DNA of 64,000 bases from Pisolithus tinctorius. Taxonomy: Eukaryota > Basidiomycota > Agaricomycetes > Boletales > Pisolithaceae. The stretch's first letter is position 1. The number at the start of each line of letters is the position of its first letter. Positions 1 through 10,713 of this stretch are shown here, piece after piece. A model generated the notes under the pieces. That model did no database searches. It saw nothing but the letters and a program-made list of their open reading frames with translations, and was not told the origin of the DNA. The translations under genes and the position numbers were made by a program. Location: assembly GCA_024663395.1 (NCBI GenBank), contig JANFAH010000003.1, forward strand, positions 1,612,001 through 1,676,000. The letters run 5' to 3'.

Positions 1-396
1 CACGCGTGCACCTGCGTAAGTCCTTTCAGCTCAAAACCTCATTTACTCTATGCAACTAAGACAAAAAAAGTTACTAACTGCGGTGTTTATGTGTGTATAC
101 ATTTAGGTTGGAGGAACATGCGACGAATAAGCACTCCAAATCACTAGCTGAGTGCTTCCCCGGCTACACTGGCAAGTAACCCTGATAACGCGCGGCCCAC
201 GTGTGTTGTATGGATATTTTCAATGACGTATCTTGCTCTACGAGCGCACGCAGCTGCACGACTCCTGAAATGCTATCATGCCGAGGTAATTGGTTGGATG
301 AGGGGTGACGAGACTACCATAGGGAACTTACCATGGTAGGATGTGAGCGTGCCAATGCCTTAGGTATCAGAGTGAGAAACTGGTAGAACCCGTGGC
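1..396. other. intergenic / no gene recognised
   Basis: No reading frame here resembles a known family or joins plausibly to another exon. A CACGTG box lies at 198-203. The stretch is downstream of the minus-strand TIM10 gene, so it probably holds its 3' UTR and possibly the end of a gene beyond the left edge. Confidence 0.5.
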
Positions 397-770
397 CTAC
401 GCATTAGCCCCTGCGCTCTGCATTTTTTCGCCGACCTTTTTGTTGACTTCGAAAAACTTGGCGACACATCTATCAATGCAAACGCTCTCCCCCTTGTTGA
501 GGTCACCTTCAGCGTATCGTGGACTGATGCACTTGCTGTGGCAGGAACTAGAGAAAAGGGTGGTTGAGTTGACAACACATTGCTGTACATACAACGTGGC
601 TCACGAGACGATTCGGTTGAACACGTCAGACACCATATCGATTCTGGAAAGGACACGGTTTAATAACGAAGTGAACTGAGTCAAATGTCGCACTCGTTGA
701 TGGCCATTTCAATGCGTTCTTGATTAACGGCCCCAGAAGGGGTCGGTGCGCCACGCCCGAACAACGACAT
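397..770 (-). CDS. TIM10: Mitochondrial intermembrane-space chaperone Tim10
   Basis: Small Tim protein that escorts hydrophobic precursors across the mitochondrial intermembrane space as a hexamer with Tim9. Exons in transcript order: 770-694, 643-605, 547-397, giving 88 aa, the normal family length. The twin CX3C motif is visible as CHSKC (Cys41/Cys45) and CIDRC (Cys62/Cys66), with the Tim10-like FNRIVSSC before it and CVAKFFEVN after it. There is no presequence, as expected for an import substrate of Mia40. The start at 770 opens MSLFGRGAP and is the only ATG that splices into the conserved region. It is divergent from UTP4, sharing a 191-bp spacer with a CACGTG box at 867-872. Seen: motifs and splice phases. 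Inferred: the Tim9 partnership. Confidence 0.93.
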
Positions 771-866
771 CCTCGAGGTCGACGGTGGGGAGGTATGGGG
801 AGGTGTACGTCTGAAGTTGGAGCCCTTAAAGACCCGGTGCAAAATAACTTGTCCGTCTTCCGGGGC

Positions 867-872
867 CACGTG
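867..872. promoter_or_regulatory. CACGTG E-box in the TIM10/UTP4 divergent promoter
   Basis: Palindromic CACGTG followed by A, lying between two divergent start codons. The same core followed by A recurs in other promoter spacers of this window. In fungi bHLH factors such as Cbf1 bind this core. Function here is inferred. Confidence 0.45.
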
Positions 873-961
873 ACCATCGACGACACGTCCCAGAAAGGCA
901 GGCGGGCAAGAAAAAAGTCCAAGTCGAAAGTGATGTCCATCGCAGACGACAAGGCATCGAT

Positions 962-3940
962 ATGAACGATAATCCAACTCCCATTGCATTGCATCGGTGC
1001 AGATTTGTGGACTATTCGCCGTCGCCAATCACTGCGTTGGCTTTCCCCCCCTTACCACTCCCGTCTCTGAGAACCAAGAAAGCAGGAAAGGAACGTGAGC
1101 GCGATCGCGTGCGGGAATACGGAACACTCGTGGTGGGACATGCGAACGGCAACATTGATCTTCTCGAGTGGACAGGCGAAGATGACGAATTGCAGGCACG
1201 ACAAGCCTGGCAGCTGCGCAAGGTGGGCTCGCTGCAGGGCCTTGACTCTGTGTCACTTACACTCTTCCCGGTAATAACAGACACTGCCTGGACCGAACCC
1301 TTCAAAAGTGGATACTTTGGCACTCACCATCCGATTCCCAGACACCTTTCCGTCTAATAAAACTCCCTCCCTATCTGACCTTCGCTTGTTCTCCTGCGGC
1401 GGTGGAAGCGAACTCCTGGAGTGGGATACGGCTAGGGGCTGCGTGAGGGTATGTCGTCCATTTGTTGGCGTTGCTTTATGTGAACTATCTCACTTGCTAA
1501 ACAATGCAGCGAACCGTACCCTCACAAGGCGGCTCGATATGGAGCATGGCAGCCAATCCCGCATCCACGATGCTTGCGTTGGGATGCGAAGACGGAACTA
1601 TTCGTCTTCTTTCGCTGGCTGCAGATACGCTTGAGCATTTCCGTCGCTTTGATCGTGTCAAAGGTCGTCTCTTGTGCATTGCATGGGGTCCTCCGGTACC
1701 ACGACTATCGAAACGAGCAGCCGCAGAGAAATCGGATCCCAGGGATGATGATGATGATGCTGAAAGCGATGACGATGACGAAGAAGAATGGAGTGACTCT
1801 TGGCTAGTAACTGGAGGGTCAAACAGTTGTTTGCAAAAATGGGATGTTAGAACTGGGAGACCTATCGATCGCATGATTACAGACAAAATGAAAGGGGAGA
1901 GGACCTTGGTATGGACTGTGGGCGTCCTAGCGTGAGTCGCTCCCCTGTTCATTTGCGGTCGCTATTCGCTGAAAGGAATTTTGACAGAGACGGCACAATT
2001 GTATCCGGGGACTCTCTCGGGACGGTGAAGTTCTGGGACTCAATGACTTGTACTCAAAGCCACAGTTTTTCAGCCCATGCAGCAGACGTTCTATGCCTGA
2101 CCATTGGACCTGAAGGCACTACGGTCTTCACCTCTGGCGTAGACCAAAAAATCGTCCAGTTCAGCTACGTGTCCGGCACACCAGACACGCCATCCCCAGC
2201 GAAGTGGATACAGTCGGCCTCTCGGCGGGTCCATTCGCACGATGTGCGTTCGCTTGCTATGTGGCCTCCGCACATGCCTTTGGCGGCATCGTATAGACGG
2301 ATGCCTTCCCCTGGATCACCGTACATTGCACCAGTCCTTGTTTCTGGCGGTTTGGACATGTCTATTACCCTGATCCCTGCTCTCCCTGCTCATCTAACGA
2401 CATCCAATGTTGCTGCCCGTGTTATCAATCCCATAGCAAGCGGTGTTGCGACCACCTTTGAGGATTCTTACTATCGCCGTATTCCATATCACACTACAAT
2501 GTGTGTCGCGAAGAAAGCGCGTCTCGTCTTGTGTATGTATGAGACAGGGTTGAGAATCTGGCGTATCCTTGACATTCCCAATGCCTCTACGGTAATCGAT
2601 GGAATGGACAACACCACAGATCCGGAAACCAGAGTTGGTTGGGAGAACTTACTGGAAATGGAATTAAATGTTCATACCAACCTGATATCCAGTGCGTTGT
2701 CGGACGACGGCAGATGGTTGGTTGCCTCAGATTTATACGAAACGAAGTTATTCAAGTTGACAACAACTGTGAGTGCATTTGCGAGTATGCCAACGATATT
2801 CCTGAGATTCAAGATCCAAAAATTTAGCCGACTGGAGCCGTGAAGCCGAAACGCGTTCGGTTGTTCACGCCTCTACTTCAGCAACAGCTTTCCGTTGCGG
2901 GTTCAAAAGAACCACCATCGACGGGAGGGAACAAGTTCGTGTTCACGCCTGACTCGACCAAGATGATTATGGCCTCCGCATCGACGTCTATCATTGTCGT
3001 GATCGACCTTGGGCCTGCCGAACCCACTGTCCTTAGGCAGTTTGAACATCACCGAAAGATCAGCTCTCTGAGTGGTGGACGGGTAATCCGAGGGTCCAGC
3101 AGGGGCAAGGCAACGTACGCAAGTCATCAAGACGAGGAGCATGACGACACGGACGAGATGAGCAACTCAACAACATTGCCATCCATACTTCAAATGGCAG
3201 TCAGTCCAGATGGACAGTGGCTTGCGTCTTCGGATGAATGGTGTCGGACATTCATATACAACCTTGATTCTATCCAGGTAACGTCCATTTCATCAACCTT
3301 CAGATTCCTTCAATAACATGTTTAAATGCAGTATCACACCACCATTCCTTCTTTACCGCACCCTCCAAACGCCATGGCGTTCGTTCCCAACAAACCACAA
3401 ATTCTCTTTTCCATCCTACCTAGCAACACGATACACGTATACGACGTTGAGACCGGGGAGGTCCCTTCATGGGCTCACGACCTCAATTCTCGTATCCCAC
3501 AGCAAATCTTCAGTACGCCCGACCCCGTCCTCGGAGTAATCTTTGAGCCTGTGGAGTCTCCGCAGCCTCTAGCCAATGGCGATGTCATTATGACGGATAG
3601 CTCCCAGGACTCTCCCCGTAGTACCTCAGCCCTACCACCGACCACTATCCTGTGGGGCTCCTCCTGGTTGTGTAAACTAAGGCTCGATTGGCTAGGGCAA
3701 TACAGCAAGCAACGAAAGCGGCGAAAATCTGAGGTAGAAAAACAACACCTTCCTCCCGTATCGGACATCCAAAACAGCGCCAGTGAAGCACGCAATCTGC
3801 GTATCGTTACTCACTACCGAGCTATTCTCGCCATGGACTTCCTAAAGTCCCGTGAGTTTGTGCTCGTCGAACAACCATTAGTCAACGTACTGTCGAAACT
3901 GCCACCAGCTTTCTTCAAGCCCAAGTACGGTCGCACATAG
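962..3940 (+). CDS. UTP4: U3 snoRNP / small-subunit processome protein Utp4
   Basis: WD40-repeat protein of the t-UTP subcomplex that acts on nascent pre-18S rRNA in the nucleolus. Exons: 962-1222, 1281-1448, 1510-1931, 1988-2768, 2828-3277, 3332-3940, giving 896 aa. The N-terminus HRCRFVDYSPSPITALAF, the block LPGPNPSKVDTLALTIRFPD followed by SCGGGSELLEWD, the block DGTIVSGDSLGTVKFWD, and the C-terminal VLVEQPLVNVLSKLPP are typical of Utp4/Cirhin. There is an acidic insert near residues 205-220. The first intron ends at 1280, not at the nearby AG at 1308, because only that choice restores the LPGPNPSK block in frame. The nearest plus-strand gene is HAS1, another ribosome-assembly factor. Confidence 0.95.
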
Positions 3941-4314
3941 TGCAGCCCTTTGGCATCGTACCTGCACAGCTGCATAACTTATCTAGTAATGCGAGGTACA
4001 ATTATCTTTATATTGTATGCATCCAATGCAAAGGGACAATGCCAGGGGGACTCATCAATCGTAAGACCTATTGACTTGATTACAACAAAAACCCATGAGA
4101 AGGTAGGGAAATACTACTATACATGCTAGGGAAAACAGACTAAGGTAGATTGTCAAGAGAGGAACGGGTAAATGCGGGAATAAATGGATCTAACGGCATC
4201 TAAAGGACGTCTAAAACGTCCACTGGGTTTGATGGATTGTGATCTTATGCCCCTGTTTCTCATCTTCCCTGTAAATTGGTCAGGCAAAAAAGAACCTAGT
4301 TCGATGTAAAAGAC
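3941..4314. other. convergent intergenic spacer
   Basis: AT-rich spacer between the 3' ends of UTP4(+) and the Mpv17-like gene(-). No conserved reading frame is visible. It presumably holds both 3' UTRs and polyadenylation sites. Confidence 0.6.
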
Positions 4315-5172
4315 CTACTTGGCATTCAGCAAGGAAAGGTATAACGTCCAGAAAACACCACAAGTCGACTGGAAGGGGATTCTGTATGGTAATGGCGTAT
4401 ACCGGAAGTTTATAAGCTGTTCGTCCGGACATGAATATGCGATGAGAAATAGCTGCGGAAACGTCCCGAGGGGCTTACCTGCGCCATGGGCCAGACCTTC
4501 CAGTTTGCTAGTAATGCAGTGCTATACATGTCGCTGTATCTCTCGCGTATTTGAGCAAAGCTTCGGCCTTCCATTGCACCCATACAGCCGACGAACAACA
4601 CAAGCTATGAATGAAACAAGATGTGATGGAACCGAAAATTGCAAGCCATAACTACTCACGCCGAAAGGTGCCCTAACCCAAGAAGCCTCAGTGCATGATT
4701 AACACAAGGTACTAATAGAAGCTCACATTAACAGCTGATCTGCAGCTACGCGCTTGGAGAGAGCCCAAAAGTTAATCTTGTGGCTCCTCCGTCTACACAA
4801 TGGAAACCTGCGCTCAAGGACGACATTCCATCTGCCAAGTAGAGGGCCTCCGAAGAAGCGGGTTCAAGGTTCGCCCTCGTTAAGAAAACCAAGAGACGTA
4901 CTTATCCCAAATCCGAAACAAAAGAAACGCAAAGTCCGTGCAGCATCCCATCCCGGTCTACGCTGGTGATCTTCGCACAACTACAAGATCGTAGCATGGG
5001 TGTCAAATATGGGATTTACATAAAAGAGAATGATAGCACAAACCGTATTCTGGGACACCTGCGCGACAATGTCGCCAACTGCGTTAAGTATTCCGCCTGT
5101 AAGGGCAAGAGTGCCGTTGGGGTGAGTATCGAAAAAATGCTGATAGGCTCGAGTAATCGTTAGGGTAGTCAT
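4315..5172 (-). CDS. Mpv17/PMP22-family membrane protein
   Basis: Four-helix integral membrane protein of the Mpv17/Sym1/PMP22/Woronin-sorting-complex family, found in the mitochondrial inner membrane or peroxisomes. Exons: 5172-5044, 4980-4902, 4847-4727, 4672-4660, 4604-4479, 4416-4315, giving 189 aa, the usual size. Family landmarks in order: RAYQHFFDTHP at the start, LTGGILNAVGDIVAQ, ARTLRFFCFGFGISPLLGRWN, AADQLLMAPFG, TALLANWKVWPMAQ, LINFRYTPLPYRIPFQS. The fourth exon is only 13 nt and supplies the conserved APFG block. The true substrate of the family is debated, so no transport function is claimed. Which organelle it serves cannot be told from the sequence. Confidence 0.92.
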
Positions 5173-5587
5173 GGAGGAGCAAACAGCCTGAAAAGATGGG
5201 GAGGAAATGGCAACCGTTATATCATGGCCGTGAAGCTCCAACCCTTTACTCCAAGAAAATGACAGAAGATCCAAGACAGCCTATTACGACGCCGTCAAGA
5301 TCAATACATGGAACTCCGCGTGACTGACATAATACAAATTTGGAGTATTGCACATGATTTCCTCGCATTTTGAGAGAATGCAGCCCGAGTCAATTACCGT
5401 AAAGTAGGGATGCCAGTACCACGGGGGCGCACTGTCTATGTGCTCCAAGAAACGAGCTTATGACGGATACACATCGGACGCAAAGTGAAATACGTGTAGG
5501 AAATGGAGAAAGTCTACATGGTTCGTGGTATATATAACACCGACCGCACAGTGACCTGACCATACCATAACGTGTTGGCAATAGTGA
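5173..5587. other. intergenic spacer
   Basis: This lies upstream of the Mpv17-like gene and downstream of PTH2, both on the minus strand. No gene is recognised. It should contain the promoter of the Mpv17-like gene and the PTH2 3' UTR. Confidence 0.6.
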
Positions 5588-6588
5588 CTATAGCAGCTTG
5601 AGGTGGCCAGTGACCTGGTTGATCAAGTCGACCGGTGCTGTAAAACGTTAGCCATAATGAGCTGATAAAGTCTAGGTCCACAACGTACCCGGACCAATGC
5701 CAAGGACAGTCCGTGAGCCTGCTGCAATCTGCGTACGGCCACTGCAAGTTGGTTGAATTCAGCCTGGGCATAATTTTTGTCAAACAGGCCAACTCACGCG
5801 TCTAAGATGGAACGGGCACAGAGGTTGAGGCTCTTTGCAATGGCCTCTAGCTCTAGTAGCTCGTCCTCTGACGAACCCCTCAAAGCAATTTTCGCCTGTC
5901 TGTTGTAGTTGATCAGCCATAGGCTTAGAAGCAATTCTAAGTAATAGATACCCCGTTCGTTCCCAGTGCTGGACAAGCTGCGTGTATATCAAACATTTAG
6001 CTACTGCACGGGAGTTTGGTGTCTTGTTTCACCTTTGGATTGGTTTTCATGAGAGCCTTGTAACATGCCAGAGTCGCATGACTGGGGACGTCAGTAGCCA
6101 TCACCGAGCTCTGCAGAACGCGGGAATCATTACCTACCCACACCTATGGGAACGAGGTTATATATTACCAAGCCCAAGAGCGAAGACGTACTGAGCCGCG
6201 ATCTTTCCTGTTGTCATCCCCAGATCCGTTCGTACCACAAGCACCTTGTATTGGCATTCAGTTGCACGTGTAAGCAGGGCGAGTTTCAGGACTTACAAGT
6301 TTGCACTGTTGCAGCATTCCTGGTTTGATAGCAGCCAAGTCACCATCTGCCAAATCCTCCTCTTCCTCCTCCCCGTCTCCCTGGTCACCTTCCGGTTGAT
6401 GTTGAGCAACAGGAGGGGAAGGTGCCGTGATCGAACTAGAGCGAGATCCTATCAAGTAGCCGAGTCCCACAGAAACCCCAGCCACAACGAGACAAGACAG
6501 CGCTGTAATGTTTCGAACTGAGAACGGTTGTGCATGGGTAATGGCAACTGTGTTTCCAAAGAATTACACACTGACCTGACGAAGACAT
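5588..6588 (-). CDS. PTH2: Peptidyl-tRNA hydrolase 2 (Pth2), membrane-anchored
   Basis: Archaeal/eukaryotic-type enzyme that frees tRNA from peptidyl-tRNA dropped by ribosomes; in eukaryotes it is tethered to the mitochondrial outer membrane. Exons: 6588-6576, 6517-6297, 6244-6192, 6143-6138, 6081-6033, 5977-5952, 5899-5798, 5741-5689, 5637-5588, giving 190 aa in nine exons. Residues ~5-27 form a hydrophobic anchor, followed by an acidic linker and the catalytic domain: VLVVRTDLGMTTGKIAAQ, CGHATLACYKAL, TGQAKIALRG, and the C-terminal TVLAIGP-like segment seen here as [23 protein letters not shown] split over two exons. The fourth exon is 6 nt; without it two conserved residues of AAQCxHA are lost. 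The start codon is 79 bp from that of HAS1 on the other strand. Confidence 0.9.
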
Positions 6589-6667
6589 GAACGATTTTGA
6601 GTCGGAGTTTGCCGAATGTCCCCGTCCTGGCATCCCATCAGAGCCTTAACACGAAAATACTAAGCAG
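6589..6667. promoter_or_regulatory. 79-bp bidirectional promoter between PTH2 and HAS1
   Basis: Only 79 bp separate the start codons of two divergent genes. Both 5' UTRs and the core promoters must fit here or overlap the neighbouring coding exons. No TATA box is evident. The PTH2 start is fixed by a 13-nt first exon and the HAS1 start by the N-terminal frame, so the spacing depends on both models. Confidence 0.6.
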
Positions 6668-8599
6668 ATGACAACGGAAAAATCTGCTACACCAGCCACG
6701 GATCGGCAGGATGCCGCAAACCGCGAACCGTTCTCCTCGCTGGATCTTTCGCCGCCGACAAGCCGTGCTCTCAATGACATGGGATTCGAGACAATGACGC
6801 CCGTGCAAGCTAAGGCGATCCCTCCGTTACTTGCAGGAAAAGATGTCCTAGGCTCGGCACGCACAGGTTCGGGAAAAACACTCGCTTTTTTGGTTCCTGC
6901 TGTTGAGCTGCTGCATCGGATGAAGTTCAAGCCTAGAAATGGTGTGTTCGTCTTCCGTGCCCTGAAAAGCAAGCATATGTAACTGCGGGTGATGCAGGGA
7001 CAGGTATCATCATCATCTCCCCCACACGAGAGCTGGCACTACAGATATTCGGTGTTGCAAAGGACCTGATAGCGTATCATTCACAAACTTTCGGTATCGT
7101 TATTGGTGGTGCGAATCGGAGAGCTGAGGCGGAGAAGCTTGAGAAAGGGGTGAACCTCCTTGTTGCAACTCCCGGCCGGCTTCTCGACCATCTAGAGGTA
7201 CGTATCTCGTGCCTGAAGCTTGGAATCACGGTATTCACTTCAAGCAGAACACTAAAGGTTTTGTGTTTCGCAACTTGAAAGCCCTTGTGATAGATGAAGC
7301 AGACCGTATATTGGAAATCGGTTTCGAGGAGGAGATGAAAAAAATCATTGCCATTCTTCCAAATGGTAATATGCTCCCGGTATTTGAATGGTCACTGGCT
7401 GAATCTTAGCCCAGAGGGACGGCAGTCTATGCTATTCTCCGCTACACAAACAACAAAAGTTCAGGACCTAGCCCGTGTATCGCTCCGCCCTGGGCCCCTC
7501 CACCTTGACGTCGACAAAGAAGAATCGACAAGCACTGTTTCCACCCTTTCGCAAGGTTACGTTGTGTGCCCGTCCGACCGGCGTTTCCTACTGCTATTCA
7601 CCTTCCTAAGGAAGAACCTCAAAAAGAAAGTCATAGTATTTTTCTCCAGTTGTAATTCCGTGAAGTACCATGGAGAACTACTTAATTACATCGACGTCCC
7701 GGTACTGGACCTGCACGTATGTCAGATAGGCTTGATTTCTTTTAAAACCCTGCTCACATGGAATCACGACAGGGCAAACAAAAGCAACAAAAACGCACGA
7801 ACACATTCTTCGAGTTTGTTAATGCAGATTCTGGTATCCTTTTATGTACGAATGTTGCAGCTCGCGGACTGGATATCCCACGGGTCGACTGGATCATCCA
7901 GTATGATCCCCCAGACGATCCTAGGGACTACATTCACCGAGTCGGTCGGACAGCACGTGCTGGGAAGGTTGGGAAAAGTTTGTTGTTCTTACTCGAAAGC
8001 GAACTCGGTTTCTTGCGGTACCTTCAGCAAGCCAAGGTGCCTCTGAATGAATATACGTTCCCAACGGAGCGTATTGCAAATGTGCAGAGCCAGGTAAATA
8101 TATTTTTCTGATGTTTTCGGCGAGATTCACTTTACGTTGCACACAGTTGGAGAAGCTTCTCCAGAAGAATTACTTCTTACACCAGTCTGCACGCGACGGG
8201 TTCCGGTCATATCTTCAAGCTTATGCGTCATATTCATTAAAGCAAATTTACGATATCAACAAACTTGACCTCGCCAAGGTTGGAAAGTCATTTGGCTTTG
8301 CAGTGCCTCCGCGGGTGAATCTGAACATCGGTGGGGGGAAAGTAAGTTCAGGGAAGAAAAGGAAACGTGGAGTTGATGAAGACGATGAGGAGTGGGAAGA
8401 CGTGCCATTAGGTGAAGGTGCGGAAAGTGAAACGGAAATGGATATCGTGGGGCAGGAAGAGTCGCGGAGTACCTCACGACGGCAGGGCAAGGGTCGACGG
8501 ATAGAGACACTGGGGAAGAAGACGGTTGAGAAGGAAGTGTATCGGAAAGGCAAGACAATGAATAAGGCCAAAACATCCGGTCAGCAATGGAGTCGGTGA
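6668..8599 (+). CDS. HAS1: DEAD-box RNA helicase Has1 (DDX18)
   Basis: Nucleolar ATP-dependent RNA helicase needed for both 40S and 60S ribosomal subunit maturation. Exons: 6668-6941, 6998-7197, 7248-7365, 7415-7716, 7773-8093, 8147-8599, giving 555 aa. Motifs in order: Q motif GFETMTPVQ (~39), Walker A ARTGSGKT (64-71), PTRELA, TPGR, VIDEAD, SAT, ARGLDIP and HRVGRTAR, then the C-terminal domain with [17 protein letters not shown] and [13 protein letters not shown] that mark the Has1 subfamily. The tail is Lys/Asp/Glu-rich, probably for nucleolar retention. The N-terminal extension before the Q motif (about 38 residues) is shorter than in many relatives. Confidence 0.95.
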
Positions 8600-8711
8600 C
8601 GAGCGCTGTACTACGGGTCTATATTCGAGTAACTATCCTATCGTTGTGCAGCATGTGTTGTGTATACCTCCTGGATTCCTCGTGCCTGTAATCGTGTTGA
8701 CACGAGCTGCT

Positions 8712-8717
8712 CACGTG
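8712..8717. promoter_or_regulatory. CACGTG E-box upstream of the TMEM33-like gene
   Basis: CACGTG about 115 bp upstream of the next plus-strand start codon at 8831, in the 231-bp spacer after HAS1. One of the recurring CACGTG sites of the window. Confidence 0.4.
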
Positions 8718-8830
8718 TTCACCTGCCCTAAACCAAGCAGGAAGCATACGTCGTTCACGTTTGACCGACCTTGCAGCCAAAATTTCTATTGTTTCTTGTC
8801 TTCTTCTTGCTCAGTACAGAATTCCAGATA

Positions 8831-10007
8831 ATGGCGACGACACAGGTATCTCTCCAATGCAATTCTTCATGGAATCGGGCTGTATTGATTGAATCTCGCT
8901 GCAAAATATTACAGCACTACGTCTGGGCTGGCGGTCACTTTTTACTCCTCGTCTCAGCTCTAAGATACCTCGTCGCTTATGTCACGTTCAAGACTGTGTC
9001 TCCCTGGTGGTACAGAGGTGAGCTGTTGTATTCCCTCCGGTTTCCCTGCGACGTTGTTTAACCCTGCGCAGCAAGTTTCTTAGGCGCACTTGTCAGTTAT
9101 GCAATCGTATGCTAGTGAGTACGCCGTTTTGCGTAGAAGCAGGACAGACCGTAACCTATGCGGCGTGCTTTTATCGCGTTGCGCAGTAAATCTCTCGGTG
9201 TGAGTACCGCACTTCTATCGCGTGTTATACACTTCTCACGTGTGGGGTCCCTCAGTCACCTCAACCCACTGGAACATATATCAAGAAGGCATTGATGGAC
9301 GAGGTTCGATATTCGCTAACTCTGCTTCGGTAGCTGTGGACGCCGCTGAACTTTTAATGTCACGTCCAACAGAACGTCCAGTACTTCCTCCTCGCATCCT
9401 TCTGGTGGAGTTCCAAACCAGTCCCACGTACGTTGTTTTCTTTCGCTTGTGGTGTGTTTTGTACTCACATAAGTGCAGTCGCATTAATACCGTTTTTCAT
9501 CTTTTCGTTGTTCCACGTCTTGACGTTTACCCGTACGACTCTGATGCCTCGCTTCCTTCCTCCTGGCCCTCCCGCAACTGCAGGGGGAGCGCCTCAACCT
9601 CATCCTTTGGCCAAACGATTACAGTTGTGGGTTAAGGGTGTGTGCTCACGTATATGTGGACGTATATGCCGACCTTAACGTTCACCGTGTCTTTAGTCAA
9701 CTATGACAAGGCGATGCGCGTTGTTGCTTACGCTGAGCTTGCTATCTTGGTCCGCGTTGTGTTCGGTGTCATTTTCTTCAAGAATTCGTTTATCGCGCCG
9801 TTAGTCTTCTTGCACTTCTTGCGGCAACGCTACTATCAGTCTGCATTCACGCGTGATGCGATCGCCGTAACCGATGGTCGCGTGACTGAGCTCGTGCGCC
9901 GCTCGGGCAATCCTGTCGTCGCTGAAGTATGGGACAAAGCGAGGGAGCTATTTGCACGGTGGGCAGCTGGTCCAATCCAGGCTGCAGGTGCTACAAGGAG
10001 AGATTAG
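8831..10007 (+). CDS. TMEM33/Pom33/Tts1-family ER and nuclear-pore membrane protein
   Basis: Polytopic ER/nuclear-envelope protein; yeast Pom33/Per33 and S. pombe Tts1 shape tubular ER and help nuclear-pore distribution. Exons: 8831-8845, 8915-9017, 9072-9114, 9187-9199, 9256-9303, 9373-9427, 9479-9637, 9697-10007, giving 248 aa. Landmarks: HYVWAGGHFLLLVSALRYL, the pair WWYR|ASFLGALVSYAIV, KKALMDENVQYFLLASFWW, PFFIFSLFHVLTFTRTTLMP and VVAYAELAILVRVVFGV, then a hydrophilic tail of about 70 residues. Exons of 15 and 13 nt are required to hold the frame. The membrane segments and family signature are clear; nuclear-pore versus ER role is not. Confidence 0.88.
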
Positions 10008-10338
10008 TTGGCGAGTGGTTCAAGGGTCAGTCGGGATATTGTGGATTCTCGCTGGGTGGCGAGCCGGTTATCGATATCAGCGACTTCCGTCAGATGAAAC
10101 GGGTCCATTTTGACCACATCGTACTCTACTCGTTTTTTACCAAGCTCAGTTTTTGTGATCCCAGTAACTGTATTGATTTGTCGTACCATAGTTAAGATAT
10201 GAACGATAGATTATTGTTGCCTGCGTTTGTGAGGTCACTCCAGGCTCCAACTTATGACGCACTTGTGATGCCACTGGTCTGCAAAGGGGTATAAACCAGC
10301 TGCCCCTGGGAGACCAAGGTTGGACCAAAAGCCTCATC
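10008..10338. other. intergenic spacer
   Basis: No gene recognised between the TMEM33-like gene and the small membrane-protein gene, both on the plus strand. It should hold the 3' UTR of the first and the promoter of the second. Confidence 0.6.
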
Positions 10339-10713
10339 ATGACAGCCTCCCTGATATCGCCCCTAACAACCTTTGGACACTCGCTCGCTTGTATTGGCGC
10401 GTCTCTGGCACACTCGGGTGTGTTGGTGGCTAGTGCAGTACTAAACTTTGCGATCACGTTGGTCGAATCTGTGATCCAATTCGGGAGGAGTGTCGGGACT
10501 TTGTTGGTGGATATGTTCCAGAGCATATTGGGATTTATAGTCGGTAAGGGATTGCGAAGTTGCTGCACCGTGCCTGTCATCGAGCCCCCTGACTGAACTA
10601 CCTCGATAGCAAACTTTGCTGCCATCGTTATCATCGGTTCTATCTATTACGTCTACACCCGTAGGAGGCAAAGGGGAGTCACAGTTCCAGAGTCTCTGAA
10701 GAAGATACGTTGA
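10339..10713 (+). CDS. Small hydrophobic membrane protein, function unknown
   Basis: I do not recognise this protein. Two exons, 10339-10543 and 10610-10713, give 102 aa. The intron has a GTAAGG donor and a CGATAG acceptor and joins a hydrophobic segment in frame. The first ~65 residues are rich in Ala, Ser, Val and Leu with few charges. A strong membrane segment spans ~64-86 (around NFAAIVIIGSIYYVY) and is followed at once by a basic TRRRQRRG-like cluster, seen here as TRRRQRG, and a short tail ending KKIR. That layout fits a C-terminally anchored protein with its basic tail in the cytosol; the terminal KKIR also resembles a weak ER-retrieval signal, but that is inference. Support is the clean splice and composition, not homology. 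Confidence 0.55.

Noticed and set aside
1271..1308. 38-nt intron in UTP4 with GTAATA donor
   Set aside because: It shifts the frame relative to the downstream exon. The 1223-1280 intron keeps frame and gives the conserved LPGPNPSKVDTL segment.
6082..6191. Single 110-nt intron in PTH2
   Set aside because: It is in frame but deletes the conserved Cys-containing pair of AAQC-x-HA and would be about twice the usual intron length; the 6-nt exon explains both.
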